Assembly (NCBI RefSeq): GCF_014641855.1
Contig: NZ_BMII01000031.1
Coordinates: 1 to 58,412 of the forward strand
Direction: 5' to 3'
Length of the DNA stretch: 58,412 bases
Source of the DNA: Shewanella inventionis
Lineage (GTDB): Bacteria; Pseudomonadota; Gammaproteobacteria; Enterobacterales; Shewanellaceae
Shown here: positions 1 through 8,780 of the stretch, one piece after another
How positions within the stretch are numbered: position 1 is the stretch's first letter
Layout: each line of letters starts with the position of its first letter
The notes under the pieces: generated by a model
Databases searched by the model: none
Seen by the model: only the letters and a program-made list of their open reading frames with translations
What the model was told of the DNA's origin: nothing
Made by a program: the position numbers and the translations under genes

Positions 1-113
1 CAATGAGGGAAAACGTTAAACAATTTATCTTGCCCAAAAAACGAAAACGGCCCAAAAGTAGGACCGTTCGAATTAACAAAACTCGCTATCCAGTTAAGAG
101 AAGAAACTCTTAA
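1..113 (+). CDS. Transposase C-terminus (partial, runs off left edge), IS4-like
   Basis: An open frame enters from the left edge and stops at TAA 111-113. The visible 36 residues from the ATG at 3 are very basic and include RPKSRTVRINKTRYPV (codons 51-95). A nearly identical peptide is encoded on the opposite strand at the right edge of the window, with mostly conservative or silent changes, so this is real coding sequence of a repeated gene. The basic tail ending in a Y-P motif resembles IS4-family transposase C-termini. Just after the stop, CTTAACTGAATGGTGTT (109-125) resembles the IS4 right inverted repeat as I remember it, which would put the element's inner end near 125. Family assignment is inference; whether the full transposase is intact cannot be seen. 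Confidence 0.6.
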   Translation, partial: MRENVKQFILPKKRKRPKSRTVRINKTRYPVKRRNS

Positions 114-125
114 CTGAATGGTGTT
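109..125. repeat. Probable terminal inverted repeat of the left IS4-like element
   Basis: CTTAACTGAATGGTGTT overlaps and follows the transposase stop. The equivalent place after the right-edge transposase stop reads CTTAAGTGATAGGTGTT on the minus strand (58304-58288). Both are close to the IS4 end CTTAACTGATCGGCATT from memory. The outer ends and target duplications lie outside the window. Confidence 0.45.
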
Positions 126-212
126 AAGCATTTGCTGGGTTTTTTATTCTCTATTTGTAGTGGATTACTGTTAAAATGTCGCTAATTTGTTTTCCCTTTT
201 TTGGAGCGAAAT

Positions 213-1223
213 TTGGAATTTTTATATGAATATGGCTTATTTTTAGCTAAAGCGGTGACGATAGTGTTATCTGTGCTAGCCATTGTGGTCATGGTATTAG
301 CCAGTAGTATCAAGGGTAAAACTGACAAAGGTGAGTTACAACTGACTGATATCTCTGATGAGCTAATGCAGCTTAAACATGATTTAAAACAAGAATTGCT
401 CACAAAAAAGCAATTTAAAGCGTATGAAAAGCAAGTCAAAGCTGATGAGAAAGCCGCTGAAAAATCGGATACGACAAAAGGGAAAGTCTTTGTTATTGAT
501 TTTAAAGGCAGTATTGACGCTGGTGAGGTTGCATCCTTACGTGAAGAAGTCACTGCCATTTTGACCATTGCAGACAAAGACGATCAAGTGTTGGTCAATG
601 TAGAAAGTGGCGGCGGCATGGTGCATGGGTACGGCCTTGCCTCTAGCCAGCTTGACCGCTTACGCCAAGCAAACATTCCATTGTCTATATGTATTGATAA
701 AGTCGCAGCCAGTGGTGGTTATATGATGGCCTGCGTAGCAAATAAAGTGTATGCCGCGCCGTTTGCTATTGTCGGATCCATTGGCGTTGTGGCCCAGGTG
801 CCTAACTTTAATCGTTTGCTTAAAAAGCATGATATTGATTACGAACAACATACTGCGGGCGACTTTAAGCGCACGTTAACTATTTTTGGCGAAAACACCG
901 ATGAAGGCCGTGCTAAGTTTCAACAAGAGCTAGAAGAAACCCACGTGTTGTTTAAAGAGTTTGTTGGTCGTTATCGTCCAAACATGGATCTCGCAAAAGT
1001 TGCAACAGGTGAACACTGGTATGGTCAACAGGCCATTAATTTAGGTTTGATTGATGAAATCTCAACAAGCGATGACGTCATTTTAAACTTAGCCAATACC
1101 CATCAAGTGATCAAAATTAGATATCAAATGAAGAAAAAGCTGGCCGATAAAATCGCCCATGGTGCATCATTATCGGTAAATGCCGTGATGAACAAGCTTA
1201 TTGAGCGTAATCAATCGGTGTAA
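213..1223 (+). CDS. sohB: SohB, inner-membrane S49 family serine protease
   Basis: Membrane-bound peptidase of the SppA/SohB (S49) family, acting at the periplasmic face of the inner membrane. I choose the TTG at 213 (MEFLYEYGLFLAK, 336 aa) because GGAG lies at 203-206 at good spacing and the sequence then aligns with E. coli SohB, which starts MELLSEYGLFLAK; the in-frame TTG at 201 would lie upstream of that ribosome site. One N-terminal membrane segment is followed by a charged linker and the peptidase domain. The nucleophile serine lies in VDKVAASGGYMMA and the general-base lysine in HTAGDFKRTLT. The gene starts 87 bp after the IS4-like end, so its promoter region abuts mobile DNA. Confidence 0.93.
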   Translation: MEFLYEYGLFLAKAVTIVLSVLAIVVMVLASSIKGKTDKGELQLTDISDELMQLKHDLKQELLTKKQFKAYEKQVKADEKAAEKSDTTKGKVFVIDFKGSIDAGEVASLREEVTAILTIADKDDQVLVNVESGGGMVHGYGLASSQLDRLRQANIPLSICIDKVAASGGYMMACVANKVYAAPFAIVGSIGVVAQVPNFNRLLKKHDIDYEQHTAGDFKRTLTIFGENTDEGRAKFQQELEETHVLFKEFVGRYRPNMDLAKVATGEHWYGQQAINLGLIDEISTSDDVILNLANTHQVIKIRYQMKKKLADKIAHGASLSVNAVMNKLIERNQSV

Positions 1224-1241
1224 TAGTGATTTAGATGAATA

Positions 1242-1267
1242 AAAACGACAGCCTAGGCTGTCGTTTT
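1242..1267. terminator. Bidirectional terminator between sohB and the DUF3083 gene
   Basis: A perfect 26-bp palindrome with arms AAAACGACAGCCT / AGGCTGTCGTTTT lies between two convergent genes, with an A-run on one side and a T-run on the other. It should act as a rho-independent terminator in both directions. Confidence 0.85.
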
Positions 1268-1286
1268 ACTTTAAATAAGCGTGTTA

Positions 1287-2357
1287 TTATTGCGCTTTAT
1301 AACTGATGTGCTGGTGGAAGCGTAAAATCACATCAACATGCTCTTTATCGATGTCAAACTCTTGTGTAAATACTCTTAATGCATCTTCTACCTGGTTCAT
1401 AAAACGACCATAACCTTCATCTGTTTCGTCGCTTTTACCTGCCACAATCACAAACCGGAATACGTCTACTAATTTGTTGCTGTCCCAATGCCCAATAGGG
1501 GCGGGTGATTGTGCATGTGGATCAAAACCAATCATTTGAAACTCGTCAGTGCTGCTGAGTTGCTCATATTTACTGTTACGGACTAAAGGCAATTTACCAT
1601 TGGCAACCATGGCAACTCGGTTGAGTTGTTTGCTATTTGTCGCTTGAATAAATTTATCGTAAACCGTTTGGTATACAGAACCAAAATCAACGGTGTCGTT
1701 AGCCAGTAATTGTTTTTTGATGCGGCGATCTACTGGAATATTGATAGTAACGTAATTTAATGTGCTCACGTTTTCTGGCAAATTACAGTGACGACGTTGA
1801 TAGCGGCTATCGACTGCTCGCAATTTATAACCATAGGTTTCTTTTAAGCCCTTTGCTTTGGCAAAAAAGTCGTAAGAGATGTGTTGATGATCGCGCACTT
1901 TAATTGGCACATCTTTAACTGGTAATAAGGGTGTTAAGTCGGCAGTAAATTGCTGAATTTTTGAATGAAAGTTTGCAGCATTGTTTCGAATGTCATTACC
2001 AGTGGCTAAAAAGACAATACGTAGTTTACGCGCGCGAAAGCCCGCAATACTGTGCAATCGGTTTGCTTCGTGATGTGCAGGATTATAAAAGAAACGCAAT
2101 TGTTCATTTGAATTTAAACAATATGCTTCAGTATGAAAACGCACCATAGGCAATTTGTCTGTAGCAACAACATGAACATTATACAATTCATGTTTTTCTG
2201 CCAGTTGGTATACTATTTTGCTAAAACTATCGTAGCATGACTCTAAGTCGCTGTAAGCGTTGAGATATTCGTCGGTTAATGGGAACCCAATCGTAATGTA
2301 CTGATTTTTACGGGTGGCAGTGGGTAAATATACTTTTTTTTGACGACTGACGGACAT
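1287..2357 (-). CDS. DUF3083-like protein of unknown function
   Basis: A soluble 356-aa protein with no signal peptide or membrane segment. It has two repeated halves: each contains a YITIGFPLTDEY / YVTINIPVDRR-like strand, a KLPxVR(F/N) motif and a ...QHISYDFF / QHISYKAQ ending, so it looks like an internal duplication of a roughly 170-residue unit. It resembles the DUF3083 family that I associate with Shewanella and relatives; that assignment is from memory. GGAAA lies just before the ATG. It is convergent with sohB and followed by the shared palindromic terminator. No function can be proposed from the sequence. Confidence 0.6.
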   Translation of the reverse strand: MSVSRQKKVYLPTATRKNQYITIGFPLTDEYLNAYSDLESCYDSFSKIVYQLAEKHELYNVHVVATDKLPMVRFHTEAYCLNSNEQLRFFYNPAHHEANRLHSIAGFRARKLRIVFLATGNDIRNNAANFHSKIQQFTADLTPLLPVKDVPIKVRDHQHISYDFFAKAKGLKETYGYKLRAVDSRYQRRHCNLPENVSTLNYVTINIPVDRRIKKQLLANDTVDFGSVYQTVYDKFIQATNSKQLNRVAMVANGKLPLVRNSKYEQLSSTDEFQMIGFDPHAQSPAPIGHWDSNKLVDVFRFVIVAGKSDETDEGYGRFMNQVEDALRVFTQEFDIDKEHVDVILRFHQHISYKAQ

Positions 2358-2516
2358 GTTATTTCCTTAAATTGTCTAGTGTTGTCTAAAGTTTATCGTT
2401 ATTGAGTTGCTTGCTGAGCATCCATTCTAAACATTGATCCTGAAAATAAAATGACTTTCGTCTACTTTAGAGAAAACTTTTTAACATTTGCAGCAAAAGT
2501 CATAACATTTAAAGGA

Positions 2517-3104
2517 TTATTCGTCTATTGCTTGAGTGATCCAAGGCAGCATCCATTGCGTAATTTTATCTTGAGCCTGTTCATTGGGGTGTATACCGTC
2601 ACGTTGCATTAAGCTTTTGTCTGCGGCAATATCTTGCATAAAAAACGGCACTAAGTTAATGGCATATTCGTCAGCTAATTGATGATAAACCTCAGTGAAC
2701 ATTTTGCTATAACGAGGACCGTAATTAGGTGGCACCATAATTTCAGTTAATAACACTTTTGCGCCTTGCTCTTCGGCTAGCGTAATGATTTTTGTAAGAT
2801 TTGATTTCAACTGATTGGGTGGAAAACCGCGTAAGCCATCATTGCCGCCGAGTTCGATTACAACAATGTCTGGTTGGCTAGAGGTCAGTAAACTCGGGAG
2901 TCTACGTAATCCTCCTGCTGTTGTTTCACCACTAACAGAGCCGTTAACAATTGTGTGTTGTGGCAGTTCATTGCGTAACAATTGTACCCAACCTTGGTTT
3001 TCTGGCATGCCATAACCTGCACTAAGGCTATCGCCCAGTATCAAAACCGTGGCAGCATAGGCAGGCGCGCACATCAACATTAACGTAAATGCAGCAGCTA
3101 ACAT
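2517..3104 (-). CDS. tesA: TesA, periplasmic acyl-CoA thioesterase I / lysophospholipase L1
   Basis: SGNH-family hydrolase of thioesters and lysophospholipids, exported to the periplasm. The start at 3104 gives 195 aa with a signal peptide MLAAAFTLMLMCAPAYA; a longer open frame continues upstream but would run through the divergent ybbA gene. Family blocks are clear: block I GDSLSAGYG with the nucleophile Ser26, GSVSGETTAGG, GGNDGLRG, and the catalytic dyad in DGIHPN (Asp169, His172). No convincing ribosome site is visible, so a TTG five codons upstream (MSLKRMLAA) is also possible. The divergent arrangement with ybbA-ybbP matches E. coli. Confidence 0.92.
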   Translation of the reverse strand: MLAAAFTLMLMCAPAYAATVLILGDSLSAGYGMPENQGWVQLLRNELPQHTIVNGSVSGETTAGGLRRLPSLLTSSQPDIVVIELGGNDGLRGFPPNQLKSNLTKIITLAEEQGAKVLLTEIMVPPNYGPRYSKMFTEVYHQLADEYAINLVPFFMQDIAADKSLMQRDGIHPNEQAQDKITQWMLPWITQAIDE

Positions 3105-3135
3105 GCGTTTAAGCGACAAAAATAAGAAGGATTGT

Positions 3136-3885
3136 ATGTCTAATAATAGCGTTCGAAATACCAGTGCCATAACTGTAACTAACCTTAATAAAACTGTGGT
3201 GACCCAAGAGGGAGAGTTGACTATCCTCAACGGCATTAATATAGAAGTCAAGCAGGGCGACAGTATTGCTATTCTTGGACCATCGGGTTCGGGTAAATCA
3301 ACCTTACTTGGATTATTAGCGGCTTTAGACACACCAACTTCAGGTGAAATTGTCCTTGATGGGGTGGCATTATCTGGTTTAAATGAAGAGCAAAAAGCCG
3401 CGCTGCGTAAACAAAAAGTCAGTTTTATTTTTCAATCCTTTATGTTGGTCGATACTTTAACCGCGTTAGAAAACGTCATGTTGCCAGCTGAACTTGCTGG
3501 CGTTACCGATGCCAAGCAAAAAGCCCAAGCCATGCTTGAACGCGTTGGCTTGTCGCATCGCTTAAACCACTTACCGAAACAATTATCGGGCGGTGAGCAG
3601 CAACGTGTGGCGATTGCCAGAGCCTTTATTTGTGAACCTAAAGTGTTATTTGCCGACGAACCCACAGGTAACTTAGACAGCGTGAATGGCGACAAAATCG
3701 CCGATATGCTCTTTGCCCTTAACCAAGAAAGCGACACCACTTTGGTACTGGTTACCCATGATTTACACCTTGCCCAGCGCTGTGCAAGGCAGTTAGTGAT
3801 GGAAAGCGGTCATCTATCTGAGCCTGCCGCAGAAGCTACCCAGCGCGAGAGATTATCTGATCCACAATTAGTGGAGGCAAACTAA
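3136..3885 (+). CDS. ybbA: YbbA, ABC transporter ATP-binding subunit (LolD/MacB type)
   Basis: ATPase subunit partnering the FtsX-like permease encoded next. ATG 3136 is preceded by AAGAAGG (3124-3130), a good ribosome site, so I prefer it to the in-frame start at 3103, which would run into the tesA start. It shows Walker A GPSGSGKST, signature LSGGEQQRVAIARA, Walker B VLFADEPTGNLDS and the switch histidine in LVTHD. The stop overlaps the permease start by one base (TAATG), so the two are coupled. The exact substrate of the YbbAP system is not evident from sequence. Confidence 0.92.
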   Translation: MSNNSVRNTSAITVTNLNKTVVTQEGELTILNGINIEVKQGDSIAILGPSGSGKSTLLGLLAALDTPTSGEIVLDGVALSGLNEEQKAALRKQKVSFIFQSFMLVDTLTALENVMLPAELAGVTDAKQKAQAMLERVGLSHRLNHLPKQLSGGEQQRVAIARAFICEPKVLFADEPTGNLDSVNGDKIADMLFALNQESDTTLVLVTHDLHLAQRCARQLVMESGHLSEPAAEATQRERLSDPQLVEAN

Positions 3886-6368
3886 TGGAATGGCGCATTG
3901 CTTGGCGTTTGTTTAAGCGTGAGCTTGCTCAAGGCCAATTAGTTTTAATCGTGCTTGCGATAACGCTAGCCGTATTGTCGGTCACTGGACTTGCTCGGGT
4001 TAGCGAGCGTTTACAAGTGGCCATTAATGGTGAAGCCGCTAACTTTATTGCCGCTGATCGCATTATTGATTCACCCGTTGAGTTAGACCCTAAAGTGTTA
4101 ACCATTGCTGACGACATTGGCCTTGCCCATGTCACCAATATGCAATTTAACTCAATGGTGTATGCAGGCGATAAATTTCAGCTAGTGACAGTAAAAGCTG
4201 TGGGTGATGGTTATCCACTTAAAGGCGACATTGAGCTCAGCACCGGTATCACACAAGCGTTACCGCAAACAAGCCAGGCCTGGTATGAAAACCGCCTAGG
4301 TGGTTTGTTAGGGTTTCCAAAAACCATCGAGTTAGGTAACAGTGAGTTATCACTAACCGAAGAAATAAGCCGCTTACCTGACGCAGGGTTTAACCCATTT
4401 GCCTCATCACCTGTGTTGCTTATTCATTTAAATGATGTTGCTGCGACAGGGATTATTCAGCCAGGCAGCCGCGTGACTTACCTTTATCAGTTTACCGGTA
4501 ATGCAGATCAATTAACGGCATTTGAACAACAAGCTAAACCACTACTTAATAACAGCCAGCGTTGGGTTGATGTGCAGTCGGGTGACTCACCGATTGCTTC
4601 AGCGGTACAGCGCGCTGAGCGCTTTTTATTGTTGGCCAGTTTATTAGGTATTGCGCTCGCATGTGCCGCTATTGGTATTGCTGCGCAGCGTTATTGCCAG
4701 CGCCATTATGACGTGGTGGCGATGTTGAAAACCTTTGGCGCATCGGGTAAGCAAATCCGCGTGTTATTCGGTTTGCATTTATCACTTGTTACCCTATTAG
4801 GTATTGGCTTGGGGTTAATTGGCGGTTTACTGCTTGATTTAAGCATTACTGCATTTTTACCGGTAGAAATCGCCGCCTATTCTCCGCCTTACTTACGCCC
4901 GGTATTACTCGGTGTGAGCACTGGGTTAATCAGCGCGTTTATGTTTTCGGCTTATCCGTTAATGCGTTTATTGGCTATTCCGCCCCTGCGTGTGCTGCAA
5001 CGCCAGCTTGAGGGCTTACAGCTCGGAATGTGGTTGCATTTGTTATTAAGCTTAGCGGCGATGGCTTTGTTAGGGTATTTGTACTCAAGAAGTCTCGCAC
5101 TCACAATGACTGTTGTGCTTGCGGTCATGCTGCTTGGGGTATTACTGAGCCTATTAGGGTTTGTGATGATCCGTCTAGGTCATGGTATCGGCATGAGAAC
5201 CACTAATCCATTGCAACTTGCTTTGGCAGGGCTACGTCGCCGCGCTCGTCAAAATGCGGTGCAATTAGTCGGTTTTAGCAGTGCTTTGGTATTGCTGCTG
5301 ACTATTTTAGCGCTAAGACAAGATTTGCTTAACGAGTGGCAAAAACAGTTACCCGAAAATGCGCCTAATTACTTTTTGGTCAACATTGCCCCAGATGATG
5401 CTAAACCATTAGATGATTTTTTGACTGCAAATCGCATTAAGGCAACCGACATTTACCCGGTTGTGCGTGGGCGCTTAACTCATATCAATGATGAAGAGCT
5501 GATTTCTCGAAGCCAGTCAGAAGATGGCGAAGAAGGTCGAGTGGGGATTTCTCGTGAGTTAAACTTAACCTATCGCGCGACCTTGCCGCCCAATAATAAA
5601 TTACTTGAGGGTCAGTTTAATCAAACGGACGATGAGGTATCTGTAGAATCTGGTGTGGCTGAGCGTTTAGAACTTAAACTGGGCGACAAATTGACTTACC
5701 GCATTGATAACCAAGATTTGTCGGTTACGGTTGCCAGTATTAGGCAGGTGCAGTGGGAAACCCTACAGCCTAACTTTTTTATGATTTTTACGCCCAAAGC
5801 CTTGGCGCCGTTTGCCTATACCTCAATGGCCAGTTTTCACCTTAATGATCAACAACTGGCTGATGCCGGTAGTCCATTAACGTCAAATGAAATTGTACTG
5901 CAATTAATAAAGCAGTTTCCAACAGTGTCGATTATTGATGTGGGGGCAATGGTTAGCCAATTGCGGCAAATTATCGATCAAGTGTCTTTGTCATTGTCTC
6001 TTGTTTTAGCATTGGTATTGCTTGCCAGTGGTTTGGTTTTAGTCGCCCAAACCGAGGCGGGCATGGCAACACGACAACGTGAGTTAGCGGTATTACGCAC
6101 CTTTGGTGCATCGGGCTGGTTACTGAGAGCATCTACCGGGTTTGAGTTTGCGCTGCTCGGTGCAATTGCGGGCTTGTTAGCGGTCATTGTGGCGGAGTTT
6201 GCCTTGTACATGCTTAAAACGCAGGTGTTTGAACTGGTGGTGTATATGCATTGGCCATGGTGGGGTATCGCACCTGTAGCTGGCGCCATTATTGTTGCGA
6301 CACTTGGCGTGTGGCGTTGCAGGCAGTTATTGAATAAGTCGTGCAGTGATATGTTAAAAGCGGGTTAG
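3885..6368 (+). CDS. ybbP: YbbP, FtsX-like ABC transporter permease
   Basis: An 827-aa inner-membrane permease of the MacB/FtsX superfamily. An N-terminal membrane segment (MEWRIAWRLFKREL...VLIVLAITLAVLSVTG) is followed by a large extracytoplasmic domain. A first FtsX core lies at about residues 245-350 (LLASLLGIALACAAIGIAAQ, then the MLKTFGASGKQI coupling helix), then more membrane segments, a second extracytoplasmic domain and a second FtsX core near the C-terminus (VLRTFGASGWLLRA). Two copies of the K/RTFGASG element confirm the duplicated architecture. It is coupled to ybbA by a one-base overlap and followed by a terminator. Confidence 0.92.
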   Translation: MEWRIAWRLFKRELAQGQLVLIVLAITLAVLSVTGLARVSERLQVAINGEAANFIAADRIIDSPVELDPKVLTIADDIGLAHVTNMQFNSMVYAGDKFQLVTVKAVGDGYPLKGDIELSTGITQALPQTSQAWYENRLGGLLGFPKTIELGNSELSLTEEISRLPDAGFNPFASSPVLLIHLNDVAATGIIQPGSRVTYLYQFTGNADQLTAFEQQAKPLLNNSQRWVDVQSGDSPIASAVQRAERFLLLASLLGIALACAAIGIAAQRYCQRHYDVVAMLKTFGASGKQIRVLFGLHLSLVTLLGIGLGLIGGLLLDLSITAFLPVEIAAYSPPYLRPVLLGVSTGLISAFMFSAYPLMRLLAIPPLRVLQRQLEGLQLGMWLHLLLSLAAMALLGYLYSRSLALTMTVVLAVMLLGVLLSLLGFVMIRLGHGIGMRTTNPLQLALAGLRRRARQNAVQLVGFSSALVLLLTILALRQDLLNEWQKQLPENAPNYFLVNIAPDDAKPLDDFLTANRIKATDIYPVVRGRLTHINDEELISRSQSEDGEEGRVGISRELNLTYRATLPPNNKLLEGQFNQTDDEVSVESGVAERLELKLGDKLTYRIDNQDLSVTVASIRQVQWETLQPNFFMIFTPKALAPFAYTSMASFHLNDQQLADAGSPLTSNEIVLQLIKQFPTVSIIDVGAMVSQLRQIIDQVSLSLSLVLALVLLASGLVLVAQTEAGMATRQRELAVLRTFGASGWLLRASTGFEFALLGAIAGLLAVIVAEFALYMLKTQVFELVVYMHWPWWGIAPVAGAIIVATLGVWRCRQLLNKSCSDMLKAG

Positions 6369-6401
6369 CACACACTGACCTCAATAACCGCTAAATGAGC
6401 G

Positions 6402-6433
6402 AAAAGGGAGATGCATTGTCATCTCCCTTTTGT
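6402..6433 (+). terminator. Rho-independent terminator of ybbAP
   Basis: The stem AAAAGGGAGAT / ATCTCCCTTTT with an 8-nt loop is followed by a T-rich stretch, 34 bp after the ybbP stop. Confidence 0.85.
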
Positions 6434-6466
6434 TTTGACTCATAGATCTAAAGTTAAGGTTATTTA

Positions 6467-6661
6467 ACCTCAACTCTGGATAAGAGATGTATTGATAACG
6501 ATATAAATCAATAGATTGACTAAAATCCACAGTCAAGCTTGTGATTTGTTTTGCTAACAAGGCGAATTAACGCGTCAATAGCTAGCCTATTGCAAGTTAA
6601 TTCAACGCAGTGAGGAAGGCAAAGGACTGCTTGAAAGGCGTTTGTTATCCAGAGCTGAGGT
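6467..6661. mobile_element. 195-bp MITE with 17-bp inverted ends and 6-bp target duplication
   Basis: The left end ACCTCAACTCTGGATAA (6467-6483) and right end TTATCCAGAGCTGAGGT (6645-6661) are inverted repeats with one mismatch. They are flanked by identical TATTTA at 6461-6466 and 6662-6667, a convincing target-site duplication. No coding capacity is seen, so it would be mobilised in trans. I cannot name the parent IS family. The insertion point is at the stop codon of the neighbouring minus-strand gene. Confidence 0.8.
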
Positions 6662-6915
6662 TATTTAGAGCGCGGCTTATATTGCGTTGGGCAGTAACCA
6701 CGATCAATTCCTTCGGGCCTTAGCTTAAGGTGTTTGGTTTTTCGGCCTGTAACGCGTGCTCGCCACAGTTTAAAGCTGCCTGGTTTCATGCTGCATCGCA
6801 TCAATTTTATTACGGCAGACTCGTTTAAGCCATACAGGTGTTCAATGGCTTCAAATGGGGTTCTGTCTTCCCACGCCATTTCAATAATTCTTGAGGTATC
6901 TTGCACTGAAAGCAT
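6661..6915 (-). CDS. TIGR03643/DUF2805-type small protein
   Basis: An 84-residue basic protein with no membrane segment. The sequence (SRIIEMAWEDRTPFEAIEHLYGLNESAVIKLMR...MKPGSFKLWRARVTGRKTKH) matches my memory of the TIGR03643 family, short proteins with a helix-turn-helix-like N-terminal half; the function is not known to me. The TAA stop straddles the border of the MITE and its target duplication: its last base on the minus strand is MITE sequence, the other two are TSD. Divergent from rsuA across 120 bp. Confidence 0.75.
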   Translation of the reverse strand: MLSVQDTSRIIEMAWEDRTPFEAIEHLYGLNESAVIKLMRCSMKPGSFKLWRARVTGRKTKHLKLRPEGIDRGYCPTQYKPRSK

Positions 6916-7035
6916 TGCGTATGATGTCGTTATTGGGTTTGCCAGTACATACGTTAAACAGCTTGTTTTGGTTTATCCATGGTCTAGTTTAACGCTGGTT
7001 TATTGTTAATTTATTATCCTGGGTATCACTATCAC

Positions 7036-7740
7036 ATGCGTCTTGACCGTTTTGTCAGCAAAAGCACCGAATTAACCCAACAGCAAGTGAGCGACTGTAT
7101 TGCTCAAGCCTATGTGTCGGTTAACGGCATTGCCGTTACCGATGAAGCCACTCAAGTGCATGAAAATAACCTAGTGCAATTAAATGGGCAAAGGTTAGTA
7201 CCGCGTCCTTTTCGTTATTTGTTATTACATAAGCCGCAGCAAACCTTGTGTTCAAACGTCGACGGGGTACATCCATCAGTATTTTCGTTACTGGATATTG
7301 AGCGGCCCTCAGAGCTTCATATTGCCGGGCGTTTAGATGCTGATACCACGGGGTTGGTGTTAATAACTGACGATGGCCGTTGGACATTTAATATCACCTC
7401 GCCCAAATACGCGTGTTACAAAACGTATCGGGTTAATTTGGCAAAACCGATTAAAGGGGATGTGATAGAGCGCTTTGCTAATGGGATCTTATTACAGGGC
7501 GAAAAGGGCCTAACCTTACCAGCAAGGTTAGAGATTATCTCAGCACAAGAGGTGTTGCTGACACTCACTGAAGGTAAGTTTCATCAGGTTAAACGCATGT
7601 TTGCAGCCGTTGGTAATAAAGTGATTGCCCTGCATCGGCAAACGATTGGTTCTGTAGAACTCGATGTACCTGAAGGTCAGTGGCGCTATTTAACGGCAGC
7701 AGAAATAGGCTCTTTTTATCCCAAAAATAGCGAAGCATGA
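7036..7740 (+). CDS. rsuA: RsuA-type 16S rRNA pseudouridine synthase
   Basis: Pseudouridine synthase of the RsuA/RluB/E/F family, expected to modify U516 of 16S rRNA. The start at 7036 gives MRLDRFVSKSTELTQQQVSDCIA, aligning with E. coli RsuA (MRLDKFIAQQ...); the frame is open from 7003, but those residues have no counterpart. An N-terminal S4 RNA-binding domain (about residues 1-60) precedes the catalytic domain with GRLDADTTGLVLITDDG (catalytic Asp in RLDxDT) and the family motif GKFHQVKRMFAAVGN. No strong ribosome site precedes the ATG. Distinction from RluE/RluF rests on overall resemblance and length (234 aa). Confidence 0.85.
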   Translation: MRLDRFVSKSTELTQQQVSDCIAQAYVSVNGIAVTDEATQVHENNLVQLNGQRLVPRPFRYLLLHKPQQTLCSNVDGVHPSVFSLLDIERPSELHIAGRLDADTTGLVLITDDGRWTFNITSPKYACYKTYRVNLAKPIKGDVIERFANGILLQGEKGLTLPARLEIISAQEVLLTLTEGKFHQVKRMFAAVGNKVIALHRQTIGSVELDVPEGQWRYLTAAEIGSFYPKNSEA

Positions 7741-7846
7741 TTCTGACGTTGATCATATTGCTATCGTTATTAAAAACTAACATATCAATAATCAATATTT
7801 ATCAAAGCTGTTATGCTATCAACATCATTTAGTGTTGGAGTGTGGC

Positions 7847-8743
7847 ATGTTAAATCAGCAATGGTTAACTACGTTTATCAAGTTAGTCGAAGTGGGTCAC
7901 TTTACACACACAGCTGAACAACTGTTTATGACCCAACCCGGCGTGAGCCAACACATTAAAAAGTTGGAAGAGCAAGTGGGTGTGGCATTGTTATATCGGG
8001 TCGGCAAACGCTTTGAGCTGACTGAAGCGGGCATTCAATTACATCAACAAGCCTTACTTTGGCAGCAACAACAGCAACAACTGTTATCACAACTGGCTAT
8101 TGATGATGTTCATGTGGGTGAGTGCCGAGTGGCATGTTCTGGCTCGTTGGCATTATTACTATATCCGCATTTAATTGACTATCAGCAGCCACATAAACAA
8201 TTGCAAATATCATTAGAAGCGGCACCTAACAAACGCATCATTGACAATGTGTTAGCCAACCAGGTCGAACTTGGCATTATCACCCAAGCCGTTCATATCG
8301 ATGAGCTAGAACTCACGCCACTTGGTCAGCAAGCCTTATGTGTTGTGATGCCGAAAAAGTATCAAGATAGCGCCATAAACATTGATCAACTCATGGCGCT
8401 TGGCATGGTAGCGCATCCTGATGGCATGCATTATTGGCAGCAAATCGTGAATCATTACTTTAATGACAAGCAAGCCATGGCCCAGCAGGTGCCAATAAGA
8501 AGCTATGTTAACCAACTGAACCAAATACTCGTGCCAGTAGCAAAAGGCTTAGCCTTTGCAGTATTGCCACAATTTGCAGTAGACAGTTTTGCCCAGCAAA
8601 CGCAAATATGCATTGCTACGTTTGATAACACAGGTGAGCCAAAGCAGGGCGTTAGTGAGCCATTATTTTTAATTAACAAAAAACATCGCCCGCTGGCAAA
8701 ACGTTACCAACCCATCATCGATATTATTCAAAGCTTGGTTTGA
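7847..8743 (+). CDS. LysR-family transcriptional regulator
   Basis: A 298-aa regulator with an N-terminal winged helix-turn-helix (LTTFIKLVEVGHFTHTAEQLFMTQPGVSQHIKKLEEQVGVALLYR, residues about 6-50) followed by a LysR substrate-binding domain. The ATG at 7847 is preceded by TTGGAG (7835-7840); an in-frame start at 7832 lies before this site and is less likely. The linker contains a glutamine-rich stretch (QQQQQQL). No target operon is adjacent: the gene lies between rsuA and the hicAB islet, so the ligand and regulon are unknown. Confidence 0.88.
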   Translation: MLNQQWLTTFIKLVEVGHFTHTAEQLFMTQPGVSQHIKKLEEQVGVALLYRVGKRFELTEAGIQLHQQALLWQQQQQQLLSQLAIDDVHVGECRVACSGSLALLLYPHLIDYQQPHKQLQISLEAAPNKRIIDNVLANQVELGIITQAVHIDELELTPLGQQALCVVMPKKYQDSAINIDQLMALGMVAHPDGMHYWQQIVNHYFNDKQAMAQQVPIRSYVNQLNQILVPVAKGLAFAVLPQFAVDSFAQQTQICIATFDNTGEPKQGVSEPLFLINKKHRPLAKRYQPIIDIIQSLV

Positions 8744-8780
8744 GTCTCTGTTTTTTACTATTGTTGTCACTTATAGGGCA

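Noticed and set aside
36..117. Conserved hairpin pair at both window edges as a two-copy structured small RNA
   Set aside because: The edge sequences share stem-loops and a conserved linker and first looked like an RNA family. Reading the other strand shows both encode the same basic peptide, with mostly silent or conservative changes, so they are transposase 3' ends.
201..212. Upstream TTG start for sohB
   Set aside because: The GGAG ribosome site lies just after it and serves the TTG at 213, whose product matches the E. coli SohB N-terminus.
2358..2516. Possible small gene between the DUF3083 gene and tesA
   Set aside because: The 159-bp gap has no start with a ribosome site and no strong coding pattern.
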